The notes beneath the pieces were generated by a model. The model was not told the DNA's origin, did not search any database, and saw only the letters and a program-made list of their open reading frames with translations. Below, in pieces: positions 53,687 through 64,000 of a stretch of DNA of 64,000 bases. Both the position numbers and the translations under genes were made by a program. Each line of letters starts with the position of its first letter. Position 1 is the first letter of the stretch. This DNA is from Chryseomicrobium excrementi (GTDB lineage Bacteria; Bacillota; Bacilli; Bacillales_A; Planococcaceae). The stretch is from contig NZ_PCGR01000001.1 in NCBI RefSeq assembly GCF_002798305.1, positions 682,001 to 746,000 on the forward strand, given 5' to 3'.

Positions 53687-53714
53687 AAAAAGCCCTACCT
53701 GGGAAGGTAGGGCT
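53687..53714 (-). terminator. Terminator after pdhD
   Basis: Ten-base arms AGCCCTACCT / AGGTAGGGCT and a T-run on the minus strand, close to the pdhD stop. Confidence 0.9.
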
Positions 53715-53720
53715 GTATCA

Positions 53721-55133
53721 TTATTTGCTTAAGATGTGGATTGGGTGACCCATAACCACTTCTGCTGCTTCCATTGCGATTTCACCTAAAGTTGGGTGCG
53801 CATGGATTGTCATTGCGATATCTTCAACCGTCATACCAGCTTCGATTGCTAAACCAAGTTCAGCGATCATGTCTGAAGCACCTTGACCTACGATTTGAGC
53901 ACCTAATAATAGGCCATCTTCTTTACGTGAAACGAGTTTCACGAAACCGTCTGTAGCATCAAGTGCAAGAGCACGACCGTTAGCACCAAATGGGAATTTC
54001 CCAGCTTGTACTTCGTAGCCTTCTGCTTTTGCTTGCTCTTCAGATAGACCAACAGTTGCAAGTTCAGGATCCGTGAAGCATACAGCAGGAATAGCCAAGT
54101 AGTCTACTACTGATTTTTCTCCTGCAATTGCTTCTGCAGCCACTTTACCTTCGTAAGAAGCTTTGTGAGCAAGTTGTGGTCCTGCAACGATATCACCGAT
54201 AGCATAGATGTTTTCAACGCTTGTACGGCACTGCTCATCTACTTCGATTAATCCGCGTTCACCGAATTTGATACCGACTTCTTCAAGACCGATTTCATCC
54301 GTGTTCGGACGACGGCCTACAGTTACTAGTGCGTAGTCAGCTTCGATTGTTTTCTCTTCTCCGCCCACTTCATACGTAACTTTTACGCCAGTATCTGTTT
54401 CTTCAACACCTTTGGCAGATGCTTTAACCGCTACTTCGACTCCTTTTTTCTTAAGAGCTTTTTTCACGATTTGTGTCATTTGTTTTTCAAATCCAGCTAA
54501 GATATCGTTTCCGCCTTCAATGATTGTTACTTCAGAACCTAGGTTTGCGTAAGCAGTTCCTAATTCAGTTCCGATGTATCCGCCACCGATAACTACTAAT
54601 TTTGCTGGGATTTCTTCAAGTGCAAGAGCACCTGTAGAGTTGATTACACGTTTTGAATATTTGAAAGTTGGAATCTCTACTGGACGTGATCCTGTAGCGA
54701 TAATTGCGTTTTTAAATTTGTAAGTTTGAGCGCTATCTTCTTTCATGATACGAACTGTGTTTGCATCAACGAAGTAAGCTTCGCCTTCTACTACGTCTAC
54801 GCCGTTTCCTTTTAACAGACCCGAAACACCGCCTGTTAATTTTTTCACGACACTATTTTTGAACTCTTGCGCTTTAGCAAAGTCAATTTTCACATCAGAA
54901 GCTGTAATTCCCATGTTGTCTGAGTGTTTCGCTTGCTCAAAACGGTGACCTACTGAAATCAACGCTTTAGAAGGGATACATCCAACGTTTAGACAAACGC
55001 CACCGATATGTTCTTTCTCTACAACTGTTACCTTTTGTCCTGTTTGTGCTGCACGAATTGCTGCAACATATCCACCAGGGCCTGATCCGACGACCAGTGT
55101 ATCTACTTCGATTGGGAAATCTCCTACTACCAT
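53721..55133 (-). CDS. pdhD: Dihydrolipoyl dehydrogenase (E3)
   Basis: FAD-dependent E3 of the pyruvate dehydrogenase complex, 470 residues, reoxidising dihydrolipoamide with NAD+. FAD motif [19 protein letters not shown], the redox disulphide [16 protein letters not shown], the NAD motif [20 protein letters not shown] and the C-terminal His-Glu pair in [17 protein letters not shown]. It is the last gene of pdhABCD, five bases after E2. Confidence 0.97.
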   Translation of the reverse strand: MVVGDFPIEVDTLVVGSGPGGYVAAIRAAQTGQKVTVVEKEHIGGVCLNVGCIPSKALISVGHRFEQAKHSDNMGITASDVKIDFAKAQEFKNSVVKKLTGGVSGLLKGNGVDVVEGEAYFVDANTVRIMKEDSAQTYKFKNAIIATGSRPVEIPTFKYSKRVINSTGALALEEIPAKLVVIGGGYIGTELGTAYANLGSEVTIIEGGNDILAGFEKQMTQIVKKALKKKGVEVAVKASAKGVEETDTGVKVTYEVGGEEKTIEADYALVTVGRRPNTDEIGLEEVGIKFGERGLIEVDEQCRTSVENIYAIGDIVAGPQLAHKASYEGKVAAEAIAGEKSVVDYLAIPAVCFTDPELATVGLSEEQAKAEGYEVQAGKFPFGANGRALALDATDGFVKLVSRKEDGLLLGAQIVGQGASDMIAELGLAIEAGMTVEDIAMTIHAHPTLGEIAMEAAEVVMGHPIHILSK

Positions 55134-55138
55134 AGTTT

Positions 55139-56518
55139 TTACGCCTCCATTAATAGATGTTCTGGGTTACCCAGTAATCGTTTGATGTGATTCAGCGCAT
55201 GTTGGGCAGTTGCACCATCCACCATACGGTGATCAAAGCTCAATGATAATGCTAACACAGGTGCAGCTACAATTTCACCATTTTTAATGACAGGCTTCTC
55301 AGAAATGCGACCAATTCCTAAAATAGCAACCTCTGGATGGTTAATAACTGGAGTAAACCATTGGCCTCCGGCTGAACCGATATTCGTGATAGAGCATGAT
55401 GCACCTTTCATTTCTTGAGGGCTCAATTTGCCATCACGTGCTTTTGTAGCAAGCGTGTTGATCTCGTCTGAGATCGCGAACATCGACTTGCGGTCAGCGT
55501 TTTTGATAACAGGAACTAAAAGTCCTTTTTCTGTATCTGCAGCAATTCCGATATTGTAGTAATGCTTGTGAACAATTTCCTGAGCGTCGTCGTCATAAGA
55601 AACGTTAAGTGCTGGGAATTCACGAAGCGTGCTCACTAGAGCTTTTACTACGTATGGAAGATACGTCAACTTGATTTCTTTTTCTGCAGCAATCTCTTTG
55701 AACTTTTTACGGTGTGCCACTAGTTCTGTCACATCCACTTCGTCCATAAGCGTTACGTGTGGAGCCGTGTGTTTGGAATGAACCATTGCTTTTGCAATCG
55801 CTTTACGGATTCCAGAAATTTTCTCACGCGTTTCAGGGAATTCTCCTTCAGACACTTGAGGAGCTGCTTTTTTAGCTGGCTCTTCTGAAGCCGTTTCTTT
55901 CACTTCCGCAGTTTCTTGCGGTGCCTCCGAAGCTTTCATTTGATCTCCATTCATGAAGCTTTCAATATCTTCTTTCATGATACGACCGTTTTTCCCGCTT
56001 CCTGTAACTTCAGCAATTTCCACGCCGTTGTCACGAGCAAACTTGCGAACAGATGGCATTGCAATGATGCGCTCAGAACCTTTTGGCTTTTCTTTTTGTT
56101 CAGCAGGTTCTGGCTGCTCTTTAGCAGCGGGCGCTTCTGTTTTAGAAGGTGCTGCTTCTTTCTTGTCTACATCTTGTCCTGCTTCAGCAGTCGCTTGAAC
56201 TTGTTCTTCCGTTTCAGAAGCTTCTTTTTTCGCAGGTGCGTCGTCTTTGTCGTCACCTTTAAACTTTAAGTCCTCATAGCCAGGTGCATCGATTCGTACT
56301 AAAACGTCACCAACAACCGCTACGGTTCCTTCTTCGACTAGAACTTCTTCCACTTTCCCTTTCACTGGGGATGGAATTTCAACTACAGCCTTGTCATTTT
56401 GTACTTCACATAGGATGTCATCTTCGTTGATCTCGTCTCCTGCTTTGACGAACCACTTGACGATTTCACCCTCGTGGATACCTTCTCCAATATCTGGTAA
56501 TCGGAATTCAAATGCCAC
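55139..56518 (-). CDS. pdhC: Pyruvate dehydrogenase E2, dihydrolipoamide acetyltransferase
   Basis: Core of the complex, 459 residues. A single lipoyl domain (1-80) has the lipoyl Lys in [15 protein letters not shown]. An Ala/Glu/Lys/Pro-rich linker (about 90-150) leads to the subunit-binding domain ([31 protein letters not shown]). After a second linker comes the acetyltransferase domain with the catalytic [18 protein letters not shown]. Length and layout match Gram-positive E2 proteins. It follows pdhB by 20 bases. Confidence 0.97.
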   Translation of the reverse strand: MAFEFRLPDIGEGIHEGEIVKWFVKAGDEINEDDILCEVQNDKAVVEIPSPVKGKVEEVLVEEGTVAVVGDVLVRIDAPGYEDLKFKGDDKDDAPAKKEASETEEQVQATAEAGQDVDKKEAAPSKTEAPAAKEQPEPAEQKEKPKGSERIIAMPSVRKFARDNGVEIAEVTGSGKNGRIMKEDIESFMNGDQMKASEAPQETAEVKETASEEPAKKAAPQVSEGEFPETREKISGIRKAIAKAMVHSKHTAPHVTLMDEVDVTELVAHRKKFKEIAAEKEIKLTYLPYVVKALVSTLREFPALNVSYDDDAQEIVHKHYYNIGIAADTEKGLLVPVIKNADRKSMFAISDEINTLATKARDGKLSPQEMKGASCSITNIGSAGGQWFTPVINHPEVAILGIGRISEKPVIKNGEIVAAPVLALSLSFDHRMVDGATAQHALNHIKRLLGNPEHLLMEA

Positions 56519-56538
56519 TACGCGTCATCCTTTCTTAA

Positions 56539-57516
56539 TTAAAATTCTAGTACTTTTTTAGCCGTTGCAAGTACGTCTTTATAGTTAGGTAACCAAACTG
56601 TCTCAGCTTGAGAGAATGGGTACACTGTATCAGGCGCTGTTACACGTAACACTGGAGCATCTAGGCTTAGGATAGCCCGCTCTGTAATTTCTGCAACTAC
56701 ATTCGCTGCGATACCTGCTTGCTTTTGAGCTTCTTGAACGACCATTGCACGACCTGTTTTTTCAACAGAAGCAATGAGTGTTTCGATATCTAGTGGTTGT
56801 ACCGTACGCAGATCGATGACTTCAGCAGACTTGCCTTCTTTTTCAAGCTCTTCTGCCGCTTTAAGCGCTTCGTGTACCATAGCACCATATGCGATGATTG
56901 AAATGTCAGTACCTTCACGTTTCACATCCGCTTTACCAAGTGGAATTGTGTACGATTCTTCAGGAACTTCTCCACGGAAAGAGCGGTAAAGTTTCATGTG
57001 CTCTAAGAAAACGACAGGGTCGTTATCACGAATAGATGAGATTAACAATCCTTTCGCGTCATATGGGGTTGACGGGATAACTACTTTTACACCAGGAGTA
57101 GATGTCATGAGAAGCTCTAAGCTGTCTGCATGCATCTCTGGAGTGTGAACGCCACCACCGAAAGGTGAACGGATCGTCACTGGTGCATTGAAGCTTCCAC
57201 CAGTACGGAAACGCATACGCGCAAGTTGTCCACTGATCGAATCCATTACTTCAAATACAAATCCGAAGAATTGAATCTCAGGCACGGGACGGAAACCTGT
57301 CATAGCTAGACCTACTGCAAGTCCACCGATACCGGATTCTGCAAGTGGCGTATCGAATACACGGTCTACACCGAATTCTTTTTGGAGTCCTTCAGTTGCA
57401 CGGAACACCCCACCATTTACGCCAACGTCTTCTCCAAATACAAGAACGTTTTCGTCATCTTTTAATTCACAGCGTAATGCGTCTGTGATTGCTTGAATCA
57501 TGGTCATTTGTGCCAT
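56539..57516 (-). CDS. pdhB: Pyruvate dehydrogenase E1 beta subunit
   Basis: Beta chain of the thiamine-diphosphate E1 heterotetramer, 325 residues. Visible: [60 protein letters not shown] (with the catalytic-region Glu) and [14 protein letters not shown]-like C-terminal sequence. It lies three bases after pdhA. Confidence 0.97.
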   Translation of the reverse strand: MAQMTMIQAITDALRCELKDDENVLVFGEDVGVNGGVFRATEGLQKEFGVDRVFDTPLAESGIGGLAVGLAMTGFRPVPEIQFFGFVFEVMDSISGQLARMRFRTGGSFNAPVTIRSPFGGGVHTPEMHADSLELLMTSTPGVKVVIPSTPYDAKGLLISSIRDNDPVVFLEHMKLYRSFRGEVPEESYTIPLGKADVKREGTDISIIAYGAMVHEALKAAEELEKEGKSAEVIDLRTVQPLDIETLIASVEKTGRAMVVQEAQKQAGIAANVVAEITERAILSLDAPVLRVTAPDTVYPFSQAETVWLPNYKDVLATAKKVLEF

Positions 57517-57519
57517 TGT

Positions 57520-58698
<1,179 letters not shown>

Positions 58699-58703
58699 TC
58701 ATA

Positions 58704-58732
58704 AGTATATCCGACGAAAATAGGATGGTCAA
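58704..58732 (-). promoter_or_regulatory. Promoter of the pdhABCD operon
   Basis: On the minus strand TTGACC, a 17-base spacer and TATACT, about 72 bases before the pdhA start. A second possible -10 (TATAAT) with a poor -35 lies further upstream, near 58808. Confidence 0.75.
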
Positions 58733-58845
58733 TCGTTTGAACACGGTTCGAAGAGTTTCTAATAATCAAAGAATTCACTTCTGTATTAGTCAGTAATTCC
58801 ATCTGTATTATATCAGTTTCTGTTTAAAACTCTATTTATATAACA

Positions 58846-58872
58846 CAAAAGCAGCTCCCTAAAGAGCTGCTA
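58846..58872 (-). terminator. Terminator after ykyA
   Basis: AGCAGCTC / GAGCTGCT arms followed by TTTTG on the minus strand, before the pdhA promoter. Confidence 0.8.
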
Positions 58873-58889
58873 TGGCCATACTATATTCA

Positions 58890-59519
58890 CTATTCCTCTT
58901 GTTTCAATGTTTCAAACACGCGATCCGTAGTTGCATTAAATTCTTCTGTTTTAGCGTTCATCGACTCTACTGTTTGTTGAACCACTTCATTCTGTGCATT
59001 CACTTGTTGAATCAGCTCTCGAATCGTTTCAATTGAAACATCTTCCGTCACCATTTCAGCGTAGAGATTTTCCTGAAGTTCTATTAGTTTTTCATAGTTT
59101 GCATATACTTCATCATATGTAGAGAATCGTTCTTCGTAAGCCGTGTCTATTTCGCTTGCAAGTTCCATTTCAGTTTCTTCAATATCAAGCGCTGTAAAAT
59201 CACTAGCTGCTAGTGCTTCTTCCATAGAAGCCCTTTCTGTAGCAAGCAATTCTTTACGTTTGCTAACTAAAGCCTGGAGTTCTTCCACTTTAGCTGTCAA
59301 TTCATCTGTCTGCTCTTGATCCAGCCCCAAGATTTCTTCAAACAATTTGTATTCCTCTTGCTCTGCGCTCGTCATGTCCGACTGCACAGAACGATACCCT
59401 TCTTCCGCAGTATGCATCTGTTGCAGCACTTCCGCTATTTGTTGTTCAGCAGAATCTCCAAATGTACACCCACCGAGTAACAAAGCACTTAGTGAAACCA
59501 TTCCAACCCATTTCTTCAT
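58890..59519 (-). CDS. ykyA: YkyA-like cell-wall-binding lipoprotein
   Basis: Lipoprotein of 209 residues: signal peptide MKKWVGMVSLSALLLGGC with the lipobox Cys at residue 18, then an almost wholly helical, Glu-rich coiled coil (EQTDELTAKVEELQALVSKR, EEALAASDFTALDIEETEME). The ATG at 59519 follows GGGAGGT. Identified as YkyA by layout and by its position between def and pdhA as in B. subtilis; the function is unknown. Confidence 0.87.
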   Translation of the reverse strand: MKKWVGMVSLSALLLGGCTFGDSAEQQIAEVLQQMHTAEEGYRSVQSDMTSAEQEEYKLFEEILGLDQEQTDELTAKVEELQALVSKRKELLATERASMEEALAASDFTALDIEETEMELASEIDTAYEERFSTYDEVYANYEKLIELQENLYAEMVTEDVSIETIRELIQQVNAQNEVVQQTVESMNAKTEEFNATTDRVFETLKQEE

Positions 59520-59628
59520 AATACGACCTCCCATACTCTCCCCCACTATACCTATTAAAACAATCCTTTTCAATAAGAATATCGTCTTAGAATTTGGTAT
59601 ACTTTCAAGTAAGAAAGGAATGAGAACG

Positions 59629-60198
59629 ATGATTTTAATGAAAGATATTATACGAGATGGTCATCCTACATTAAGAAAAAAGGCACAAGAGGTCACGTTT
59701 CCTCTAAACCAAGAACACACGCAACTAGCAGATGACCTCCTTAATTACGTGAAGTTCAGTCAAGACCCGGAAAAATCTGAAGAGTTTGGGTTACGTCCCG
59801 GTATAGGGATCGCAGCTCCCCAGGTCAATCAAAGTGTCCGGATGTTTGCACTTCACATCACAGAAAATGATGAGCTGTTAAGTGAAGTGTTTATCAATCC
59901 TAAAATTAAGAGCCATTCTATAGAAAAGACATTCATTACTTCTGGGGAAGGGTGTCTATCCGTCGATGAAGAAATCGAAGGCTATGTGCCACGATATGCA
60001 CGAATTACAATAGAAGCAAAAAACGCTTCTGGGGAGACTTTCACCAAACGGTTAAAAGGCTTAAAAGCAATTGCATTCCAGCATGAGTTAGATCATTTAA
60101 ATGGCATTATGTTTTATGATCATATCAATAAGTCAAATCCTTTTGCTCAAATCGAAAACGCCACACCTTATGAAAGAGTTACTGTTTCTGAAGATTAA
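59629..60198 (+). CDS. def: Peptide deformylase
   Basis: Metalloenzyme removing formyl from nascent Met, 189 residues. The three motifs are complete: GIGIAAPQVNQ, EGCLSVDEE and FQHELDHLNGIMF, with Cys and two His as metal ligands. The insertion SEEFGLRPG before motif 1 makes it the type 2 (Gram-positive) form. I start it at the ATG 59629 (MILMKDIIRDGHP) after AAAGGA; the open frame upstream runs antisense to ykyA and is spurious. Confidence 0.96.
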   Translation: MILMKDIIRDGHPTLRKKAQEVTFPLNQEHTQLADDLLNYVKFSQDPEKSEEFGLRPGIGIAAPQVNQSVRMFALHITENDELLSEVFINPKIKSHSIEKTFITSGEGCLSVDEEIEGYVPRYARITIEAKNASGETFTKRLKGLKAIAFQHELDHLNGIMFYDHINKSNPFAQIENATPYERVTVSED

Positions 60199-60202
60199 TT
60201 GA

Positions 60203-60231
60203 TTGACTTTTCAGAATAAATACTTTACTAT
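60203..60231 (+). promoter_or_regulatory. Promoter of the 23-residue peptide gene
   Basis: TTGACT, exactly 17 bases, then TACTAT, starting four bases after the def stop. Confidence 0.75.
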
Positions 60232-60273
60232 TATGGATTTTTCGTTTATACTTATTCGTAAGGAGTGAGTATC

Positions 60274-60345
60274 ATGTTGAAACGTTTACGAAGAAAAATG
60301 CTCAAACGTCTCGGCGAAATCCTAGGTAAAAAAACAGTCGCTTAA
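60274..60345 (+). CDS. 23-residue cationic amphipathic peptide
   Basis: Very short gene with every signal in place: the promoter at 60203-60231, an AAGGAGTGAG ribosome site, ATG, 23 codons and a terminator six bases after the stop. The product starts MLKRLRRKMLKRLGEILG and ends KKTVA. It carries nine Lys/Arg and one Glu; Leu/Met/Ile fall at positions 2, 5, 9, 13, 16 and 17, an amphipathic helix. It may bind membrane or nucleic acid, or be a ribosome-associated or regulatory peptide. I know no function. Position between def and rpoY. Confidence 0.7.
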   Translation: MLKRLRRKMLKRLGEILGKKTVA

Positions 60346-60350
60346 TCTTT

Positions 60351-60381
60351 CCCCCTCTATATTTTTTTAGAGGGGTTTTCT
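60351..60381 (+). terminator. Terminator after the 23-residue peptide gene
   Basis: CCCCTCTA / TAGAGGGG arms followed by TTTTCTTT. Confidence 0.88.
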
Positions 60382-60453
60382 TTATTTTCAAAGGTGCACA
60401 TGCTAAGATAAAGAGAATTGAATGAATCTGAACGTGAAAGAGGAGAAGAGAAA

Positions 60454-60660
60454 ATGATTTACAAAGTATTTTATCAAGAAAATGCAACACAAGTCCCTGT
60501 CCGCGAAAACACAAAAAGCCTTTACGTTGAAGCTGAATCTGAACGTGAAGTTCGTGCCAAATTAAAAGATCGTGCGATCATGATTGAGTTTGTCCAACTG
60601 CTTGAAGGTACCCATTTGGCGTATGAACAAGCTAGTGAAGACTACAAGGTTGAACAATAA
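60454..60660 (+). CDS. rpoY: RNA polymerase epsilon subunit
   Basis: Small Firmicutes-specific RNA polymerase subunit (YkzG), 68 residues. [19 protein letters not shown] and the [19 protein letters not shown] segment are diagnostic. The start is the ATG at 60454, eight bases after AGGAG; the frame to 60418 adds only charged codons. It lies five bases before rnjA, the usual pair. Confidence 0.95.
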   Translation: MIYKVFYQENATQVPVRENTKSLYVEAESEREVRAKLKDRAIMIEFVQLLEGTHLAYEQASEDYKVEQ

Positions 60661-60665
60661 CCCTT

Positions 60666-62333
60666 ATGAAATTCGTTAAAAATGATCAGACTGCTGTTTT
60701 CGCACTAGGCGGACTAGGTGAAATCGGTAAAAACACATATGCAGTACAGTTTCAAGATGAAATCATCGTAATTGATGCAGGGATTAAGTTCCCTGAAGAC
60801 GACTTATTAGGAATTGACTACGTCATTCCGGATTACACGTACCTAGTACGGAACCAAGACAAAATTAAAGGACTGTTCATCACACATGGTCACGAAGACC
60901 ATATCGGTGGAATTCCTTACTTATTGAAACAAGTAAACATGCCGGTTTACGGTGGAAAGTTAGCTTTGGGTTTATTGCGTAACAAACTTGAAGAACACGG
61001 GCTCCTTCGCCAAACGAAGATGACCGAGATTTCTGAAGATGATGTGATCAAGTTTAGAAAAACCTCTGTTTCTTTCTACTTGACGACACACAGTATTCCA
61101 GACGCTTATGGACTTGTGGTCAAAACTCCATCTGGAAACATCGTGCATACAGGTGACTTTAAATTCGATTTTACACCTGTTGGTGAACCGGCAAACCTTA
61201 CAAAGATGGCTGAAATCGGAAAAGAAGGCGTTCTATGTCTGCTTTCAGATTCAACAAATGCTGAAGTTCCAAACTTCACAATGTCTGAGCGCAAAGTCGG
61301 CGAAAGTATGGATAGTATCTTCCGAAAAGTGGATACGCGAATCATTTTTGCTACATTTGCATCCAATATCCACCGTCTGCAGCAAGTAACAGATGCCGCA
61401 GTACGCTATGGCCGTAAAATCGCTGTCTTTGGCCGCAGTATGGACAATGCCATTACTATTGGCCGTGAGCTTGGTTATATTACTGCTCCAAAAGAGACGT
61501 TTGTGGACACGAACACTTTAAATCGTTTGCCGGCTAATGAAGTTCTTATCTTGTGTACAGGTTCTCAAGGGGAACCAATGGCGGCCCTTTCTCGAATTGC
61601 GAACGGGACACACCGTCAGATCCAAATTCAACCTGGAGATACCGTTATCTTCTCGTCATCCCCAATCCCTGGGAATCGCGGAAGTGTCAATCGTACTATT
61701 AACTTGTTGTACCGTGCAGGCGCAGAAGTTATTCATGGTTCTTTGAACAACATTCACACGTCAGGTCACGGATCTCAAGAAGAACAGAAGCTAATGCTTC
61801 GTTTAATGAAACCTAAGTTCTTTATGCCAATTCACGGTGAATACCGTATGTTAAAACTTCACAGTGAGTTAGCCATTGATTGTGATATTCCTGAAGAAAA
61901 CACATTTATCATGGAAAATGGTGACGTCTTAGCTCTAACTGCTGATGAAGCTTCGGTTGCGGGACGTGTCCCTGCTAGCGATGTTTACATTGATGGTAGT
62001 GGAATCGGTGACATCGGAAATATCGTGTTACGCGACCGCCGCGTCCTTTCAGAAGAAGGGCTAGTTATTGTTGTGATGACTGTAGATATGAAAAAGAAAC
62101 GCGTATTGTCAGGTCCCGACCTGATTTCTCGTGGATTCGTTTACATGCGTGAATCAGGAATGATGATTAATGAAGCGCAACAAATGCTGAATCGTCACGT
62201 AAAAAGTCTTTCTAAAGAAAACCCTGAAGGCTGGGACGATTTAAAGTCTGAAATCATCAATGTTTTAGGACCGCATCTATACGACAAAACGAAACGCAAA
62301 CCAATGATCTTACCGGTAATAATGGAAGTATAA
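60666..62333 (+). CDS. rnjA: Ribonuclease J1
   Basis: Metallo-beta-lactamase/beta-CASP RNase with 5'-exonuclease and endonuclease activity in mRNA decay and rRNA maturation, 555 residues. Motifs: [13 protein letters not shown] at the start, the zinc-binding [33 protein letters not shown], and the beta-[20 protein letters not shown] and [18 protein letters not shown]. The C-terminal domain is present. It is co-transcribed with rpoY. Confidence 0.98.
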   Translation: MKFVKNDQTAVFALGGLGEIGKNTYAVQFQDEIIVIDAGIKFPEDDLLGIDYVIPDYTYLVRNQDKIKGLFITHGHEDHIGGIPYLLKQVNMPVYGGKLALGLLRNKLEEHGLLRQTKMTEISEDDVIKFRKTSVSFYLTTHSIPDAYGLVVKTPSGNIVHTGDFKFDFTPVGEPANLTKMAEIGKEGVLCLLSDSTNAEVPNFTMSERKVGESMDSIFRKVDTRIIFATFASNIHRLQQVTDAAVRYGRKIAVFGRSMDNAITIGRELGYITAPKETFVDTNTLNRLPANEVLILCTGSQGEPMAALSRIANGTHRQIQIQPGDTVIFSSSPIPGNRGSVNRTINLLYRAGAEVIHGSLNNIHTSGHGSQEEQKLMLRLMKPKFFMPIHGEYRMLKLHSELAIDCDIPEENTFIMENGDVLALTADEASVAGRVPASDVYIDGSGIGDIGNIVLRDRRVLSEEGLVIVVMTVDMKKKRVLSGPDLISRGFVYMRESGMMINEAQQMLNRHVKSLSKENPEGWDDLKSEIINVLGPHLYDKTKRKPMILPVIMEV

Positions 62334-62335
62334 TA

Positions 62336-62370
62336 AAAAGCTCATCCAATTTTTTGGATGAGCTTTTTTT
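62336..62370. terminator. Bidirectional terminator between rnjA and ktrC
   Basis: AAGCTCATCCAA / TTGGATGAGCTT arms with A- and T-runs on both sides, at the ends of two convergent genes. Confidence 0.9.
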
Positions 62371-63028
62371 AGTTAAAGACTTTCTTTTCGAAACGATTGA
62401 TATCCACATCTGCCCCAATAATGATCATGATGTCATTCATTTGAAGCTTTTCGTCAGCCTGTGGAGAAACAATAATGTTAGAGCCTCTCTTGATTGCTAC
62501 AATATTGATTCCATATTTCGCACGAATATCTAAATCAATAATTGAGTTCCCAGCAAGCTTCGAATTCACAATCAACTCCATGATAGAGTGTTCATCAGAA
62601 AGTTCCAAGTAATCAAGAACATTATTCGATAAAATATTATTTGCAATACGAATTCCCATATCGCGCTCTGGGTGAACGACTTGATCAGCACCGATCTTCA
62701 GCAGCACTTTCTCATGATAATCATTTTGCGCTTTTACAGTAATTTTCTTTACTCCTAGCTCCTTTAACATAAGCGTCGTCAAAATACTTGATTGAATGTT
62801 GTCCCCAATCGCTACAATCACATGTTCAAAATTCCGAATCCCTAACGATTTTAATACAGCTTCATCTGTTGTATCTGCGACGACAGCCTGCGTGGCAATC
62901 GGCGCAAATTCATCAACACGCTCGCTTTCAATATCAATTGCCATGACATCCACGCCTTGTTCAATAAGCTCTTTTACGATACTACCACCAAAACGACCTA
63001 GTCCAATTACTACGAATTCTTTTTTCAT
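62369..63028 (-). CDS. ktrC: K+ uptake regulatory (RCK/TrkA) protein KtrC
   Basis: Cytosolic gating subunit of a Ktr potassium channel, 219 residues. The N-terminal RCK Rossmann motif is [19 protein letters not shown], with the acidic ribose-binding end in [15 protein letters not shown]. The C-terminal TrkA-C domain has [18 protein letters not shown] use the ATG at 63028 ([10 protein letters not shown]). Next to rnjA as ykqB/ktrC is in B. subtilis; the membrane partner (KtrD or KtrB) is not in the window. Confidence 0.92.
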   Translation of the reverse strand: MKKEFVVIGLGRFGGSIVKELIEQGVDVMAIDIESERVDEFAPIATQAVVADTTDEAVLKSLGIRNFEHVIVAIGDNIQSSILTTLMLKELGVKKITVKAQNDYHEKVLLKIGADQVVHPERDMGIRIANNILSNNVLDYLELSDEHSIMELIVNSKLAGNSIIDLDIRAKYGINIVAIKRGSNIIVSPQADEKLQMNDIMIIIGADVDINRFEKKVFN

Positions 63029-63081
63029 GCCCATCCCCTGCTTCCATGTTCCGTCTACATTATTTAGTTTACATCAAAATA

Positions 63082-63097
63082 CTTTCGATATCGAAAG
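63082..63097. promoter_or_regulatory. Perfect 16-bp palindrome between ktrC and potA
   Basis: CTTTCGATATCGAAAG, a perfect dyad overlapping the -35 region of a candidate potA promoter whose -10 is TATGAT at 63103-63108. Likely an operator; the regulator is unknown. Confidence 0.5.
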
Positions 63098-63147
63098 AAA
63101 TCTATGATAAAATAAACACTAATCTTTGTCAATTTGGAGGTAGAGCC

Positions 63148-64000
63148 GTGTCGAATGAACCCATAATTCGTTTCGAAAATGTCAGCAAATCTTACGGAAC
63201 GAATGAACCTGTTTTACATACAATCAATTTTGAATTAGAACGGGGTAAATTTTATACTTTATTAGGGCCTTCGGGCTGTGGAAAAACAACGATTCTTCGT
63301 TTGATTGCTGGATTTATCCAACCTACAGAAGGAACTATCCATTTGAACGGAAAAGTCATCAACAATGTACCAGCTAACAATCGTCAAGTAAATACAGTGT
63401 TTCAAGATTATGCGTTATTTCCTCATTTAAATGTCTATGAGAACATTGCATTTGGTCTTAGAATCAAAAAAATGAAATCGAAAGAAATTGATGCCAAAGT
63501 GAAAGAAGCTCTTCGCTTCGTTAACTTGGATGGGTACGAAAAACGAGAAATCAGTGAGATGTCTGGTGGGCAACGTCAGCGCGTCGCCATTGCTCGTGCA
63601 ATCGTGAATGATCCTGAAATCATTTTACTAGACGAGCCTCTATCGGCTCTTGATTTAAAGTTGCGTACAGAAATGCAATACGAGTTGCGTGAGTTGCAGC
63701 AACGTCTCGGGAAGACATTTATCTTTGTAACACACGATCAAGAAGAAGCACTTGCCATGTCAGATGAGATTTTTGTTATGAATCATGGTCAGATTGTACA
63801 AAGTGGTACACCTCTTGATATTTATGACGAGCCTATCAATCGTTTTGTTGCAGACTTTATTGGAGAATCTAATATCGTCGAAGGCATTATGATTGCAGAC
63901 TATCGAGTACAGATCGGTTCGAAAGAATTTGAGTGTGTCGATAAAGGGCTTACTCCTGGAGAAAAAGTCGATGTCGTGATTCGCCCTGAAGATTTAGAAA
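63148..64000 (+). CDS. potA: Spermidine/putrescine ABC transporter ATP-binding protein (partial)
   Basis: ATPase of a polyamine importer, cut by the window end after 284 codons. It starts at a GTG ([17 protein letters not shown]) with GGAGGT upstream. Visible: Walker [16 protein letters not shown], the Q-loop [20 protein letters not shown], the signature [15 protein letters not shown], Walker [13 protein letters not shown] and the switch His in [17 protein letters not shown]. The C-terminal TOBE region has begun. Assignment to PotA rather than another CUT1-like importer is from overall similarity; potBCD should follow. Confidence 0.9.
   Translation, partial: MSNEPIIRFENVSKSYGTNEPVLHTINFELERGKFYTLLGPSGCGKTTILRLIAGFIQPTEGTIHLNGKVINNVPANNRQVNTVFQDYALFPHLNVYENIAFGLRIKKMKSKEIDAKVKEALRFVNLDGYEKREISEMSGGQRQRVAIARAIVNDPEIILLDEPLSALDLKLRTEMQYELRELQQRLGKTFIFVTHDQEEALAMSDEIFVMNHGQIVQSGTPLDIYDEPINRFVADFIGESNIVEGIMIADYRVQIGSKEFECVDKGLTPGEKVDVVIRPEDLE

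Noticed and set aside
60302-60514. 70-codon minus-strand frame over the mini-gene terminator and rpoY start
   Set aside because: Antisense to rpoY and to the terminator; no initiation signals.

Overview
The window is a chromosomal block from a low-to-mid GC Gram-positive bacterium of the order Bacillales. Gene order follows the Bacillus subtilis segment from ylmC through the division and cell-wall (dcw) cluster, the ylb and cta genes, pycA-ftsW, yla, typA, ykt-speA and pdhABCD to rnjA-ktrC, with one inserted carboxylase cluster. Protein features point to the Planococcaceae: SpoVD, SpoVE and SpoIIGA traces, no murE, murG or murB inside the dcw cluster, and a Lysinibacillus/Sporosarcina-like SpoIIGA start. 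The best reading is a NON-sporulating member (Planococcus-like) descended from a spore former. The family assignment is inference.

Layout. 1-13.3 kb (minus strand): ylmC, ftsZ, ftsA, sbp, two DUF881 genes, divIB, murD, mraY, pbpB, ftsL, rsmH and mraZ, headed by candidate MraZ boxes. 13.4-16.3 kb: bshC, a DUF3397 gene, panE. 16.3-20.3 kb: an acyl-CoA carboxylase/enoyl-CoA hydratase operon. 20.4-31.5 kb: rpmF, the ylb genes, coaD, rsmD, a glycerophosphodiesterase, a thioesterase and an AI-2E-type permease. 31.5-39.2 kb: the cytochrome aa3/caa3 oxidase and haem A genes (ctaM, G, F, E, D, C, B, A). 39.2-43.9 kb: pycA and ftsW. 44-48.8 kb: ylaN to ylaF, typA, suhB. 48.8-53.6 kb: ykt genes, a nitronate monooxygenase-like gene, speA, a lipoprotein deacetylase. 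53.7-58.6 kb: the pyruvate dehydrogenase operon. 58.9-64 kb: ykyA, def, a 23-codon mini-gene, rpoY, rnjA, ktrC and the start of potA.

The most striking feature is a set of gene fossils. Wherever a spore former carries a sporulation gene in this order, this window has a decayed remnant or a clean gap: spoIIGA-sigE-sigG (about 300-494), spoVE (5749-6065), spoVD (8408-9201, transpeptidase domain deleted) and spoVV/ylbJ (23582-24272). A back-to-back pair of 5'-truncated genes (murE-like with a DNPR motif, and aspartokinase-like, 28040-28844) may be the remains of a spore-cortex diaminopimelate supply locus. All flanking housekeeping genes are intact, so decay has been selective.

Other points worth a second look: two intergenic arrays with a strict 21-bp period (45288-45408 and 52599-52745) that share a related head unit; a 75-bp GC-rich palindromic element; a self-contained transcription unit for a 23-residue, strongly cationic amphipathic peptide (60203-60381); and several promoter-overlapping palindromes. 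I saw no rRNA, tRNA, CRISPR, prophage or insertion sequence.
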